Positions 1 through 7,614 are shown, numbered from the stretch's first letter. The stretch is 8,476 nt of DNA from an uncultured Verrucomicrobiota bacterium (GCA_903864375.1 CAIPFS010000161.1:1-8476), one strand, 5' to 3'. Numbers and translations are program-made. Notes: a model not told the origin generated them from the sequence alone.

Positions 1-634
1 TGTGTGGATGCCGGTCATGGATGGGCTGGCGGCGGCCCGTCATATCCGGAAGGCCGAGGAAGGCACCGACCATCGTGTTCCGATCATTGCCCTGACCGCC
101 CACGCCATCAAAGGCGACCGCGAGGCCTGCCTGGACGCGGGCATGGACGTCTACATGACGAAGCCGTTACGCCGGGAAAACCTCATCGAAACCATTGACC
201 GGCTTTCCAATCAGCCACCACCGGAAGTCCGCCAAAACATTCCAGCGGCGGTTGCGGGTTGGGAGGGAGTGGACGCCGAGATCCTACCGCGCCTGGGCAA
301 AATGATGGTGGAATCGGCCACGGAATCCCTGACGACCCTCAAGGCATGCCTCGCGAACCGGGAGTGGGATAAAATGGCGCGCTCGGCTCACACCCTCCGT
401 GGCAGCCTTGGCTTGTTTGGCGCCCGAAAGTCGGCGGCGACGCTGTCGCGGCTTGAAAAATCGCTGGCCGATGCGGCTTATGAACTGACCCAACGCATCC
501 TGGAGGAATTCGAACTGGAACTACAGGCGGTGCTAGCGGAGGTGACGCGGCGTTCCCAATCCTCGGAGGAGCCTACCCCTGCTCCGCAGCCCTCCATTTC
601 CAGGACCGGCCCGCCCCCACCTTTCCTTTCCTAA
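1..634 (+). CDS. Hybrid sensor histidine kinase, C-terminal end (receiver + Hpt domains), 5' truncated by window
   Basis: This is the tail of a multistep phosphorelay sensor kinase. The reading frame is already open at the left edge, and base 1 is the last base of a codon. The visible protein (211 codons with the stop) begins at V-W-M-P-V-M-D-G, the segment that directly follows the phosphate-accepting Asp of a receiver domain. That Asp codon therefore lies just outside the window, and base 1 (t) fits a GAT codon. The conserved Thr (IALTAHA, residue 32) and Lys (MTKP, residue 54) of the receiver are present. Residues about 85-182 form an Hpt domain with the phospho-accepting His130 in SAHTLRGSLGLFGA. 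A Ser/Pro-rich tail of about 25 residues follows. Receiver plus Hpt at the C-terminus is the BarA/ArcB-type arrangement, passing phosphate from His to Asp to His and then to a separate response regulator. Sensor input and kinase core are not visible, so the stimulus is unknown. The stop overlaps the stop of the convergent gene. Confidence 0.93.
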   Translation, partial: VWMPVMDGLAAARHIRKAEEGTDHRVPIIALTAHAIKGDREACLDAGMDVYMTKPLRRENLIETIDRLSNQPPPEVRQNIPAAVAGWEGVDAEILPRLGKMMVESATESLTTLKACLANREWDKMARSAHTLRGSLGLFGARKSAATLSRLEKSLADAAYELTQRILEEFELELQAVLAEVTRRSQSSEEPTPAPQPSISRTGPPPPFLS

Positions 635-948
635 CGGGTCGCCGGAGTGCTATCGGACGCAACGAGGGTTGCCTTGCGCGCGTACGGCGAATAGAGGTTG
701 AAATAGATCCCGCACAAGGGACGGTCCCCTTCGGTCTGGCTCAGGATGATGGTCACTTGGCGGTCGAGGGCAATACCGTGCCGCATTTCCGGTCCACGAT
801 GGCAATAGGCGTTGATGGCTTTTTGCAGCAGGGATCGGAGGACCTTCTCGCATTCCTGGGTCGATTTCTCCAGACAGACCACGTGACGGTCGTAACCCCG
901 AAGAGCGGTGCTCAACTCCGGTTCGAAGGTTTCAACGGTCAGGTCCAT
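631..948 (-). CDS. Conserved-looking hypothetical protein, 105 aa
   Basis: I do not recognise this family. I chose the ATG at 948, giving 105 residues starting MDLTVETFEPEL. The frame is open back to an earlier start at 1062, but that would overlap zwf by 41 bases, and the extra residues are Arg/Pro-rich and look untranslated. No clear Shine-Dalgarno precedes 948. The codons have the strong G/C third-position bias of the neighbouring genes, and the protein has balanced composition, so it is probably real. There is no signal peptide or membrane segment, so it is likely cytoplasmic. It has a likely helix around residues 27-50, hydrophobic strand-like stretches (VTIILS near 65-70, CGIYFNLY near 79-86) and four cysteines (25, 33, 49, 79) without metal-motif spacing. 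It lies 73 bases after zwf on the same strand and could be co-transcribed with it. Its stop codon overlaps the stop of the convergent kinase gene by four bases. Confidence 0.6.
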   Translation of the reverse strand: MDLTVETFEPELSTALRGYDRHVVCLEKSTQECEKVLRSLLQKAINAYCHRGPEMRHGIALDRQVTIILSQTEGDRPLCGIYFNLYSPYARKATLVASDSTPATR

Positions 949-1021
949 ACAGCCAAAAATAGACCGGGTGGATTCGATGTAAAGTTGCCGGTTACAGCTG
1001 GGTTCCAACGTTCCCCGGGGT

Positions 1022-2584
1022 CTATTTCTGGGGGCTCGGATTCCGCCATTCCCGACCGTCATTGGTCAGCAATTCGTCGGCACCAGTCGGGCCCCAGGTC
1101 CCGGCGAGGTAAAACTCCCGGTTGGTCAACGGTCGATCCGCCCAGTAGGAGCGGATGGAATCGACGATTCCCCAGGCGGTTTCCACCTCATCCCTGCGAA
1201 TGAACAACGTCGCATCGCCTGCGATGGCCTCCAGCAGGAGCCGTTCGTACGCCTCGGGCGTATAGGCTCCAAATTCATTGTCGTAACTAAACTGCATCCG
1301 CACCGGACGAAGTTGGATGGCTGCGCCCGGGACCTTGCCATTGAATCGGAGGGTGATCCCCTCGTTGGGTTGAAGGCGAAGGGTGATGGAGTTCTGGTCC
1401 AGGGGAATCGCCGATTTCGCAGCGAACAGGATGTTGGGTGCCTGCTTGAACTGAATCCGCACTTCGCTGGCGCTGACAGGCAGATTCTTTCCCGTCCGGA
1501 TGTAGAACGGAACACCGCTCCATCGCCAGTTGTCGATGAACAGTTTCATCGCCACAAAGGTTTCCACGTTGGACTTGGAGTTGACCTTGGGTTCACTCCG
1601 ATAGGCCGGGCGGGCTTCACCGTCGATTTCACCGGCGAAATATTGGCCGCGAACCACATTTCGGGCGAGGTCCGCACTGCCCAGTGGGCGGATGGACTTC
1701 AGCAGTTTGACCTTCTCGTCGCGCACGGCCTCCGCTTCCAGAGAGACCGGCGGTTCCATGGCCACCAGGGACAAGACCTGAAGGACGTGGTTCTGCACCA
1801 TGTCCCGCATCGCCCCGGACTCTTCATAATACCCGCCACGGGATCCCACGCCGATTTTCTCGGCAACGGTGATCTGGACATGGTCGATGGTCTCCCGATT
1901 CCACAAGCGCTCGAAGATCCCGTTGCTGAACCGGAAGGTCAGAATGTTCTGGACAGTCTCCTTTCCGAGATAATGGTCGATGCGAAAAATTTGCCGCTCA
2001 TGGGCATGCCGGACCAGTTCGGCATTCAATTCCCGGGCGCTTTGCAGGTCATGCCCAAAAGGCTTTTCAACCACCAGACGTTCCGGCAGATGACCATCCT
2101 CCTCCTTGTGCAGCAGGTTGGCCGCGCTCAAGCGCGTCGCAATTTCACCAAACTGGCTCGGATTGGTCGCCAGGTAGAAGAGCAGGTTCTGGCGGAGTTT
2201 CTCGTGCTCGCTGGACCGGATCAAAGCCCCCAGCTTTTCATAACCGGCAGGATCGGAAATATCCGCCTGACAGTAGAACAAATTGGCTGAAAACGACTTC
2301 CAGACTTCTGGTTGAACCGGTTTGGTCCTCGAAAACTGGTCGAGAGCCGTCCGAAGTTCAGCGCGAAACGACTCATCCGTTTTTTCCCGGCGGGCAAATC
2401 CGATGATGCGATACGGTGTGGGCAGGGCTCCTTCCAGGGCGAGGTGATACAGAGCCGGAATGAGTTTTCGGGAGGTCAAATCACCGGACGCACCAAAGAT
2501 GACGACGGTGCACGGTTCGATCTGACGACGGGAATCACTCGCCCGGGATGCCAGGAGCTCGTCCAGTTGGGAGGAATCATTCAT
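1022..2584 (-). CDS. zwf: Glucose-6-phosphate 1-dehydrogenase
   Basis: Cytoplasmic enzyme that oxidises glucose 6-phosphate to 6-phosphoglucono-lactone, feeding the oxidative pentose phosphate or Entner-Doudoroff route and usually making NADPH. The 520-residue protein is close to the usual family length (about 490-510). The N-terminal Rossmann domain carries the nucleotide-binding motif GASGDLT (31-37). EKPFG is at 173-177. The substrate/active-site motif RIDHYLGKE is at 201-209, and the catalytic base is expected to be His266 in RDMVQNHVLQV, matching the known His of the Leuconostoc enzyme. The C-terminal half has the family segments YIRTGKNLP (361-369) and AGTWGPTGADELL (494-506). All key residues are present and there is no frameshift. 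The ATG at 2584 gives a family-typical N-terminus, though its upstream bases lack a Shine-Dalgarno. It lies 104 bases downstream of hisD on the same strand. The usual partner genes (pgl, gnd, edd) are not in the window. Cofactor preference (NADP or NAD) cannot be fixed by eye. Confidence 0.98.
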   Translation of the reverse strand: MNDSSQLDELLASRASDSRRQIEPCTVVIFGASGDLTSRKLIPALYHLALEGALPTPYRIIGFARREKTDESFRAELRTALDQFSRTKPVQPEVWKSFSANLFYCQADISDPAGYEKLGALIRSSEHEKLRQNLLFYLATNPSQFGEIATRLSAANLLHKEEDGHLPERLVVEKPFGHDLQSARELNAELVRHAHERQIFRIDHYLGKETVQNILTFRFSNGIFERLWNRETIDHVQITVAEKIGVGSRGGYYEESGAMRDMVQNHVLQVLSLVAMEPPVSLEAEAVRDEKVKLLKSIRPLGSADLARNVVRGQYFAGEIDGEARPAYRSEPKVNSKSNVETFVAMKLFIDNWRWSGVPFYIRTGKNLPVSASEVRIQFKQAPNILFAAKSAIPLDQNSITLRLQPNEGITLRFNGKVPGAAIQLRPVRMQFSYDNEFGAYTPEAYERLLLEAIAGDATLFIRRDEVETAWGIVDSIRSYWADRPLTNREFYLAGTWGPTGADELLTNDGREWRNPSPQK

Positions 2585-2688
2585 AGGGAATGTATCGGGA
2601 AGGCAATCATTTCAGATGGATTTGGGGCAACAACCCGGTGTCGTGACCAGCAAAGGCAACCGGTTCATCCAAGACAGCAGCCCGTTCA

Positions 2689-3984
2689 CTATCCGTTGAG
2701 GCGGACGGTAGACGAGAAGCCATGGGCGTCCAAGCCTTCCACCTGGGCAAATTTTCGAACCGATTTCGCGGCCTTTTTCAGCGCGGAACGGGAGTATTCG
2801 ACCACGCTGGTCCGGCGTTGAAATTGATCGACCGTCAGTCCGCCGAAAGACCGGGAGGCTCCTCCCGTGGGCAGGGTATGGCTGGGGCCGGCGACATAAT
2901 CTCCCACCACGGTGGGGGAGTACCCGCCGATAAACAGGGCACCAGCCGTGGTGATTTTCCGGGAGATGCGTCGGGCATCCTCCGTCATGATCTCGCAATG
3001 CTCAGGGGCCAGTTGATTGACCAGGGCGATGGCCTCGTCCATTCCCTTGACCTGTATCAGCCAGCCATTCTGGTCGAGGGCCTTCTCCACCTGCTCGCGA
3101 CGGGAGAGCGTCTGCAGCTGTTTCTTGATCTGTTTTTCAACGGCCACAAGCAACCGGCTGGATGTCGTCACCAGCCAGACCCGCTCGTGCCCGGACCCGT
3201 GTTCCGCCTGGGCCAGAAGGTCAGCAGCCACCCAGGCGGGCTCGGCCGTTTCGTCCGCCAGAACGCAAACCTCGCTCGGCCCCGGCAACAGATCCACCGC
3301 CACCTGACCATAGACGAGCCGTTTGGCGGCAACCACGTAGGCGTTGCCAGGTCCAAAAATCTTGGATACCGGTCGAATGGTGTCGGTTCCATAGGCCATC
3401 GCCGCGATGGCCTGCGCCCCTCCCACCTTGTAAATCTCAGTCGCGCCGGCAAATCGGGCGGCATAAACCAAGGCCGGATTGAGGGTTCCGGAAGCATTCG
3501 ATGGCGAACAGACAACGATTTCAGGACACCCGGCAATCTGGGCCAGAGTGATCGTCATCAGCGCCGTTGAAATCAAAGGGGCCGTTCCGCCCGGAATGTA
3601 GATGCCGACCCGATGAAAGGCATCGAATTTTTCCCCCACCCGGGCTCCATGCGCATTCTTGATTCGCCAGTCATGGCGAAGTGAATTACGGGCGAATTCC
3701 GCAACGTTGGCGTGCGCCTCGGCAATGCTCTCCCGCAATTCCCCGTCGGCACTGAGCGAGGCGTGCATCAACTCGGAGGTCGTCACCCGGAGTTGATCGG
3801 CCGTCAGGCTCACCTGATCAAACCGTCGAGTCAATTCCAGCACCGCCGCATCCCCACGCGCACGGACATCCTCCACGATTTCACGCGTCCGGGCCTCAAT
3901 CTGCGCATCCAGCAGGCTGGACGGAGCAGTCAACTCCGCGAGTTGTAGATTGAGGTCCGGCGATTTGGAACGCAAAACACGCAT
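2689..3984 (-). CDS. hisD: Histidinol dehydrogenase
   Basis: Catalyses the last two steps of histidine synthesis, oxidising L-histidinol via the aldehyde to L-histidine with two NAD+ and a zinc ion. I chose the ATG at 3984, giving 431 residues, the normal length for bacterial HisD. With this start the zinc ligands fall at Gln259 and His262 (DLLAQAEHG), the same numbers as in the E. coli enzyme. The catalytic pair Glu328-His329 (LAPEHCEIM) and the other ligands Asp362 (VVGDYVAGPSH) and His421 (LDAHGFSSTVRL) are within two residues of the E. coli positions. The frame stays open upstream to a GTG at 4059 and an ATG at 3996, but the added residues have no counterpart in the family. No Shine-Dalgarno precedes any of these starts; a possible promoter at 3992-4020 would make a leaderless message beginning at the chosen ATG. 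No other his genes are in the window, so hisD seems to stand apart from a his operon, at least on this side. zwf follows on the same strand. Confidence 0.97.
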   Translation of the reverse strand: MRVLRSKSPDLNLQLAELTAPSSLLDAQIEARTREIVEDVRARGDAAVLELTRRFDQVSLTADQLRVTTSELMHASLSADGELRESIAEAHANVAEFARNSLRHDWRIKNAHGARVGEKFDAFHRVGIYIPGGTAPLISTALMTITLAQIAGCPEIVVCSPSNASGTLNPALVYAARFAGATEIYKVGGAQAIAAMAYGTDTIRPVSKIFGPGNAYVVAAKRLVYGQVAVDLLPGPSEVCVLADETAEPAWVAADLLAQAEHGSGHERVWLVTTSSRLLVAVEKQIKKQLQTLSRREQVEKALDQNGWLIQVKGMDEAIALVNQLAPEHCEIMTEDARRISRKITTAGALFIGGYSPTVVGDYVAGPSHTLPTGGASRSFGGLTVDQFQRRTSVVEYSRSALKKAAKSVRKFAQVEGLDAHGFSSTVRLNG

Positions 3985-3991
3985 TCGGAGG

Positions 3992-4020
3992 AACATGACG
4001 GCATTCGGCGACGCAGTCAA
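3992..4020 (-). promoter_or_regulatory. Possible hisD promoter with little or no 5' leader
   Basis: On the minus strand TTGACT (4015-4020) is separated by exactly 17 bases from CATGTT (3992-3997). The -35 matches the sigma-70 consensus at 5 of 6 bases, the -10 at only 3 of 6. Transcription would start about at the hisD ATG at 3984, giving a leaderless transcript, which would agree with the missing Shine-Dalgarno. The weak -10 keeps confidence low. Confidence 0.25.
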
Positions 4021-4130
4021 AAACAGGAGCAAATCCGTGGAAACGTTTTCAGGCTTCACCGAGATGATTCCAAAATTGAATTGACTTTCCTCAGACCACC
4101 CGTTTCCATCTTAAACAGGGTGTGGTTGTT

Positions 4131-4136
4131 AGGAGG
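4131..4136 (+). promoter_or_regulatory. Strong Shine-Dalgarno AGGAGG without a matching start in the main frame
   Basis: AGGAGG is a perfect anti-16S match, the best in the window. In the frame of the PEP-CTERM gene there is no start codon at a useful distance after it: the next in-frame candidates are TTG at 4182 and ATG at 4260. In another frame a TTG follows after seven bases (4144) and a GTG at 4150, opening a 19-codon ORF. Confidence 0.4.
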
Positions 4137-4143
4137 AAAAGCT

Positions 4144-4203
4144 TTGGAAGTGCTTTTAATCGATGTGGGAGAGGTGATCCGTTGCGAACCGCCGCAGGGT
4201 TAA
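4144..4203 (+). CDS. Possible 19-residue leader peptide upstream of the PEP-CTERM gene
   Basis: A TTG seven bases after AGGAGG opens a 19-codon frame, MEVLLIDVGEVIRCEPPQG, ending with TAA at 4201-4203, 56 bases before the ATG of the PEP-CTERM gene. An alternative GTG start at 4150 is in the same frame. The only support is the excellent ribosome binding site and spacing; such a short frame can arise by chance. If translated it could be an attenuator-type leader. It has no run of one amino acid that would suggest which signal is sensed. Confidence 0.2.
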   Translation: MEVLLIDVGEVIRCEPPQG

Positions 4204-4259
4204 ATCAGACGCAGGTTGAGGCGATTCAAAGTGGGTGGTTTTTTCCGAAAGTCCAAAGG

Positions 4260-5237
4260 ATGACAAAATTTGATTTCAACAACTGGGTGACCGGTCGAAA
4301 GCCCCAGGTCGGGTGTGCCTTGGTCAGCGCCGCCATCGGCTCGCTGCGCCTGGCAGCCGAGTCTGCACCGGTCGCACAGAAGCACATCGACATCGCGAAC
4401 ATTCACCCTGAGTCGACAGCCCCGGTCCATCATCGGGAGGCGGAGTCCGCCCTCTACAGTCGGTCCAGCTACGAGCTTCTTTTCGCGGATGATTCCCGTG
4501 CGGTCTCGTCGACTCCCAAATCGTGGGTCACCCAACCCTCCAAGGTGCCTTTCGGATCGTCCAAGCAGGCATCGCGGGGGCACTTCCAGCGGGCCACGTT
4601 CTCGCAACCAGAAACGGCGAACCCTGAAATTCATCTAGGTGCCGCCATCCATTCGGTCGTACCCACCGGTTCCTCTCTCGTCGGCTACCTGGTGGAGGTG
4701 GATCCCAGCTACAAGAACGGTCTCCGCATCCCTGATGGTGCGGAATACGGTCAGCATATCACTTTGGCGGGAGGTCCCCTGGCCCTGGGTCAGGTGGCAT
4801 TTCCGTACTACTCCTCCGTTTCGGCCTCTCAGGCGTTGACCTTCAGCCTTTACACGGTCGGGGTCGGTGGTCTGCCGGATTCCCTGCTCTATCGAAGCAG
4901 TCCGCAGGACGTCAACCAGGGCATCTATAACGTCAGCATCTCCTACGGAGGTTCTGTTGTGCCCGAGGATTTGATTTTCTCCGTGAAATTTTCTGGCATA
5001 GGGTCGTCCGCCAACGCCGGGCTTTTGTTGCCTAATGCAGACCCGGTGCTGGGAAAAACCACCGGTCAGGTTCTGGCGAATCAGGATGGCACCTGGAGTC
5101 AGCACTCCGTGGGTGGTGGACTGAAGGGCGCCATTTCCATTTCCGTCACCGCAGCGACGGTTCCTGAGCCTCAAACGGCCGTCCTGGGTTTGTTGGGTAT
5201 CGGATTCCTGTGGATGGCATCCCGGTATCGCCGGTAG
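4260..5237 (+). CDS. Secreted PEP-CTERM sorting domain protein
   Basis: The C-terminus is a textbook PEP-CTERM signal: VPEP at residues 301-304, a hydrophobic segment TAVLGLLGIGFLW, and a basic end RYRR (322-325). In known systems this tail is recognised by an exosortase (EpsH/XrtA type) and the protein goes to the cell surface or extracellular matrix. I chose the ATG at 4260 (325 residues); an AAAGG lies right before it, too close to be ideal. The N-terminus is a moderate signal peptide, with basic residues near GRK and then a weakly hydrophobic ALVSAAIGSLRLAA. The frame is open upstream to a GTG at 4122, but that extension is Arg-rich and unlike a signal peptide. Residues about 35-135 are low-complexity, Ser/His-rich and probably disordered. 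Residues about 140-295 look like a beta-sandwich rich in Gly, Ser, Tyr and Val. There are no cysteines after the signal region. The exact function is unknown and no exosortase gene is in the window. Confidence 0.87.
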   Translation: MTKFDFNNWVTGRKPQVGCALVSAAIGSLRLAAESAPVAQKHIDIANIHPESTAPVHHREAESALYSRSSYELLFADDSRAVSSTPKSWVTQPSKVPFGSSKQASRGHFQRATFSQPETANPEIHLGAAIHSVVPTGSSLVGYLVEVDPSYKNGLRIPDGAEYGQHITLAGGPLALGQVAFPYYSSVSASQALTFSLYTVGVGGLPDSLLYRSSPQDVNQGIYNVSISYGGSVVPEDLIFSVKFSGIGSSANAGLLLPNADPVLGKTTGQVLANQDGTWSQHSVGGGLKGAISISVTAATVPEPQTAVLGLLGIGFLWMASRYRR

Positions 5238-5287
5238 GGGTGGGTGGTCAGTTTAAACCGGGATTTTTCGGAACCGGGGCAGGGAAT

Positions 5288-5299
5288 CCGCTGCAGCGG
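5288..5299. repeat. 12-bp perfect palindrome between the PEP-CTERM and dsbD genes
   Basis: CCGCTGCAGCGG is perfectly self-complementary and lies 51 bases after the PEP-CTERM stop and 95 bases before the dsbD start. It could be a regulator site or chance. No T-run follows it, so it is not a standard terminator, and I see no convincing promoter in the rest of this 157-base gap. Confidence 0.3.
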
Positions 5300-5394
5300 T
5301 TTCGCTCCGGGAATCTTCATCCATTATCGCCCGATCGGTTTCTTGACGGATTTCTGACAGGATTTTCCCGTGGCATCGTCTACCGTTAGGGACA

Positions 5395-7614
5395 ATGTCC
5401 CGAAGCGGAAGATTTGTTATGAATCGATGGTGCCGGTTTGGAATGCTGTTGGTGGCTGCGATTTTCTCCCTCCTGCGAGCGCACGCTCAGGCGCAGACGG
5501 AGGCACGGCTGGTTCTCGACCACTCCGCAGTGCGTCCCGGAGGACGTGCCCTGGCCGCCGTCGAATTGAAGATACCCAAGGGCTGGCATGTCTATTGGAG
5601 GAACCCCGCCGCGCTGGGTGGTGTCGGGTTTGCCCCGAAAATTGAGTGGAGCCTGCCCCCCGGAATCACCGCTGAACCGATTCAATGGCCCGTCCCCCTT
5701 CATCTGGCGGATCCTGCCGGCGATGCACCGGCCTACATGGGGACGGTCTGGCTCCTGATTCCGTTGACGTTGGATGCCACCCTTGCCCCCGGGGAATTAA
5801 GGCTCGAAGCAAAACTGGCCTGGCAGGAGTGCGAGCGTGAATGTGTCCGGGGCCAGACGAATCTGACTGCTTTCATCAAGATCGGTGCCGCGGATGTTCC
5901 CTCTTTTGAATCCGGACGATTTCCACAGGCCCTGTCGTTGCTTCCCGCTGCGGGAACGAACATTCAAGCCAAAGCCCAATGGGACGGCCCGTCCGGGTCC
6001 GATGTCCGCCCCCTGTCCATTACCTGGGAAACCCGTGCCAGTCGCGGTGAATTCATTCCCTATGAAAGCAAGCCGTCTTCTCTGAACGGAAAACCAGAGT
6101 TGTCCGCACGCGAGGGTTCCCTGTTGCGCCTTCGCCACACGGTGGATTCCTCGGATGCGGGTTGGCCCACGGTCGCCACCGGTCTGCTGGTGGAGGAGTC
6201 CACCAATGGAGTCCGCACTGCTTATGAAGTGCGCCTGCCCATCGCTGATGGGGCGGGACCGGGCACCGTGACCGCGACCACCCCCACGACTGTCGCCGGG
6301 TTGCTCCCCATGCTGGGACTGGCATTCCTGGGGGGCCTCATTCTCAACATCATGCCCTGCGTCCTTCCCGTTCTTGCCTTGAAGATTCTGGGATTCGTCC
6401 GCCAGGCCGGAAGCAATCCCCGGCATGTCCGGAATTTGGGTCTGATCTATGGCGTGGGTGTGCTGACATCGTTCCTGGTCCTGGGATTGGTGGCGCTGGG
6501 AGTTCAGGCGGCTGGTTCACTGGCCGGCTGGAGCACTGCTTTTCAAAACCCACAGTTTCGAGTGCTCCTTTGCATTCTTCTACTGCTGGTGGCCCTCAAC
6601 CTGTTTGGTGTCTTTGAGGTCAGCCTCAGTGGAGCGGCATTGGATGAGACCACCCACTTTGCCCGGCGGACCCTCAGCGGACCCTGGAGCTGGATTGGAG
6701 GACGAGGTCGCGGCACCGGCGATAGTGACACGGTCATCAGCACCAATGGGCTGACACAGGAAGGACCGTTCGGTGCCTTTTTTAATGGCGTGCTGGCGGC
6801 AGTCCTCGCCACTCCCTGCACCGCACCGATGCTGGGAACGGCCATCGGGTTCGCCTTCACCCAGCCTCCCTTGATCCTACTGTTGATCTTTCTGACCGTG
6901 GGACTGGGTCTGGCCACTCCGTTCGTGCTCCTCTGCTGGCGCCCACAATGGTTGAAGTGGCTCCCGAAACCCGGGGGCTGGATGGTCCGTTTCAAGGTCG
7001 CCATGGGCTTCCCCATTCTGGGCACCTGCGTCTGGATATTCTGGTTTACCGCCACCCGGATGGGGTCGGCGGGAGTCCTGTGGCTGGGCCTTTTCCTCGT
7101 TCTCCTTTCCGCGGCAGCCTGGGTTTGGGGAGAATTCAACCAGCGCGGTGGTGGAAACCGTTGGGCGGTGGCCGTCGCCGGAGTGATGGTCGCAGCCGGC
7201 TACTTTGGACTACTGGAGGCCCAGCTCGACTGGCGGCATCCCGCCTCCAATCGCCCGCCCAAACTGGCCTGGCAACATTGGAGTCCGGCGGCCGTCGATG
7301 CCGCTCGAAAAGCCGGACACCCGGTCCTGATTGATTTTACGGCGGACAACTGCCTGAACTGTCAGATCAACAAGAAAACGTCCATCGAAATCCAATCCAC
7401 GATCGACCTGATCAAGAAATACAAGGTCGAGGTGTTCGAGGCAGACTACACGGACGCGGACCCGGCCATCGCGGTGGAGCTCCAACGCTATGGTCGCCGC
7501 GGTGTCCCATTGGTCCTGGTGTATTCGAAAAAGGCTGAACTGCCGCCTCGCGACCTTCCCTCCATCCTGACGCCCACCATCGTCCATCAGGCCCTGGACT
7601 GGGCTGGGCAGTAG
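5395..7614 (+). CDS. dsbD: Thiol:disulfide interchange protein, DsbD/ScsB family
   Basis: Inner-membrane protein that carries electrons from cytoplasmic thioredoxin across the membrane to periplasmic thiol proteins, such as disulfide isomerases and cytochrome c maturation factors. The 739-residue protein has a signal peptide (about 10-34, cleavage near AHAQA). A periplasmic N-terminal domain follows (about 36-290) of the ScsB/DsbC-corrector type, with GWHVYWRNP at 63-71 and the Cys pair C146/C150 in CERECVRG. The CcdA-like membrane domain (about 301-608) has eight predicted helices and the paired cysteines C322 (NIMPCVLPVLALK) and C475 (LATPCTAPMLG). The C-terminal thioredoxin domain (about 625-739) has the redox motif C653-L-N-C656 in DNCLNCQINKK and the family cis-Pro segment RRGVPLVLVY (701-710). 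All three Cys pairs are present, so it should be active. The ATG at 5395 has AGGGA just upstream; ATG at 5419 is an alternative that keeps the signal peptide. It is preceded by a PEP-CTERM gene. The N-terminal domain differs from that of E. coli DsbD, so partners may differ. Confidence 0.95.
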   Translation: MSRSGRFVMNRWCRFGMLLVAAIFSLLRAHAQAQTEARLVLDHSAVRPGGRALAAVELKIPKGWHVYWRNPAALGGVGFAPKIEWSLPPGITAEPIQWPVPLHLADPAGDAPAYMGTVWLLIPLTLDATLAPGELRLEAKLAWQECERECVRGQTNLTAFIKIGAADVPSFESGRFPQALSLLPAAGTNIQAKAQWDGPSGSDVRPLSITWETRASRGEFIPYESKPSSLNGKPELSAREGSLLRLRHTVDSSDAGWPTVATGLLVEESTNGVRTAYEVRLPIADGAGPGTVTATTPTTVAGLLPMLGLAFLGGLILNIMPCVLPVLALKILGFVRQAGSNPRHVRNLGLIYGVGVLTSFLVLGLVALGVQAAGSLAGWSTAFQNPQFRVLLCILLLLVALNLFGVFEVSLSGAALDETTHFARRTLSGPWSWIGGRGRGTGDSDTVISTNGLTQEGPFGAFFNGVLAAVLATPCTAPMLGTAIGFAFTQPPLILLLIFLTVGLGLATPFVLLCWRPQWLKWLPKPGGWMVRFKVAMGFPILGTCVWIFWFTATRMGSAGVLWLGLFLVLLSAAAWVWGEFNQRGGGNRWAVAVAGVMVAAGYFGLLEAQLDWRHPASNRPPKLAWQHWSPAAVDAARKAGHPVLIDFTADNCLNCQINKKTSIEIQSTIDLIKKYKVEVFEADYTDADPAIAVELQRYGRRGVPLVLVYSKKAELPPRDLPSILTPTIVHQALDWAGQ

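Noticed and set aside
970..982. 13-base identity GGATTCGATGTAA with the right edge of the window (8464-8476)
   Set aside because: At the right edge it is transposase coding sequence. About one match of this length is expected by chance in a window this size, and the preceding base differs, so it does not show an IS remnant near zwf.
757..1203. Plus-strand open frame of 148 codons across the 105-aa gene and the end of zwf
   Set aside because: It overlaps zwf, which is certain, and the minus-strand frame has better composition; no recognisable motif or ribosome binding site.
1313..2290. Plus-strand open frame of 325 codons inside zwf
   Set aside because: Antisense shadow of a GC-rich gene; the minus-strand product has all glucose-6-phosphate dehydrogenase motifs.
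2722..3570. Plus-strand open frame of 282 codons inside hisD
   Set aside because: Antisense shadow; the hisD frame carries all zinc ligands and catalytic residues.
3985..4059. Longer hisD start (GTG 4059 or ATG 3996)
   Set aside because: Adds up to 25 residues absent from family members; the start at 3984 puts Gln259 and His262 at the same numbers as in E. coli HisD.
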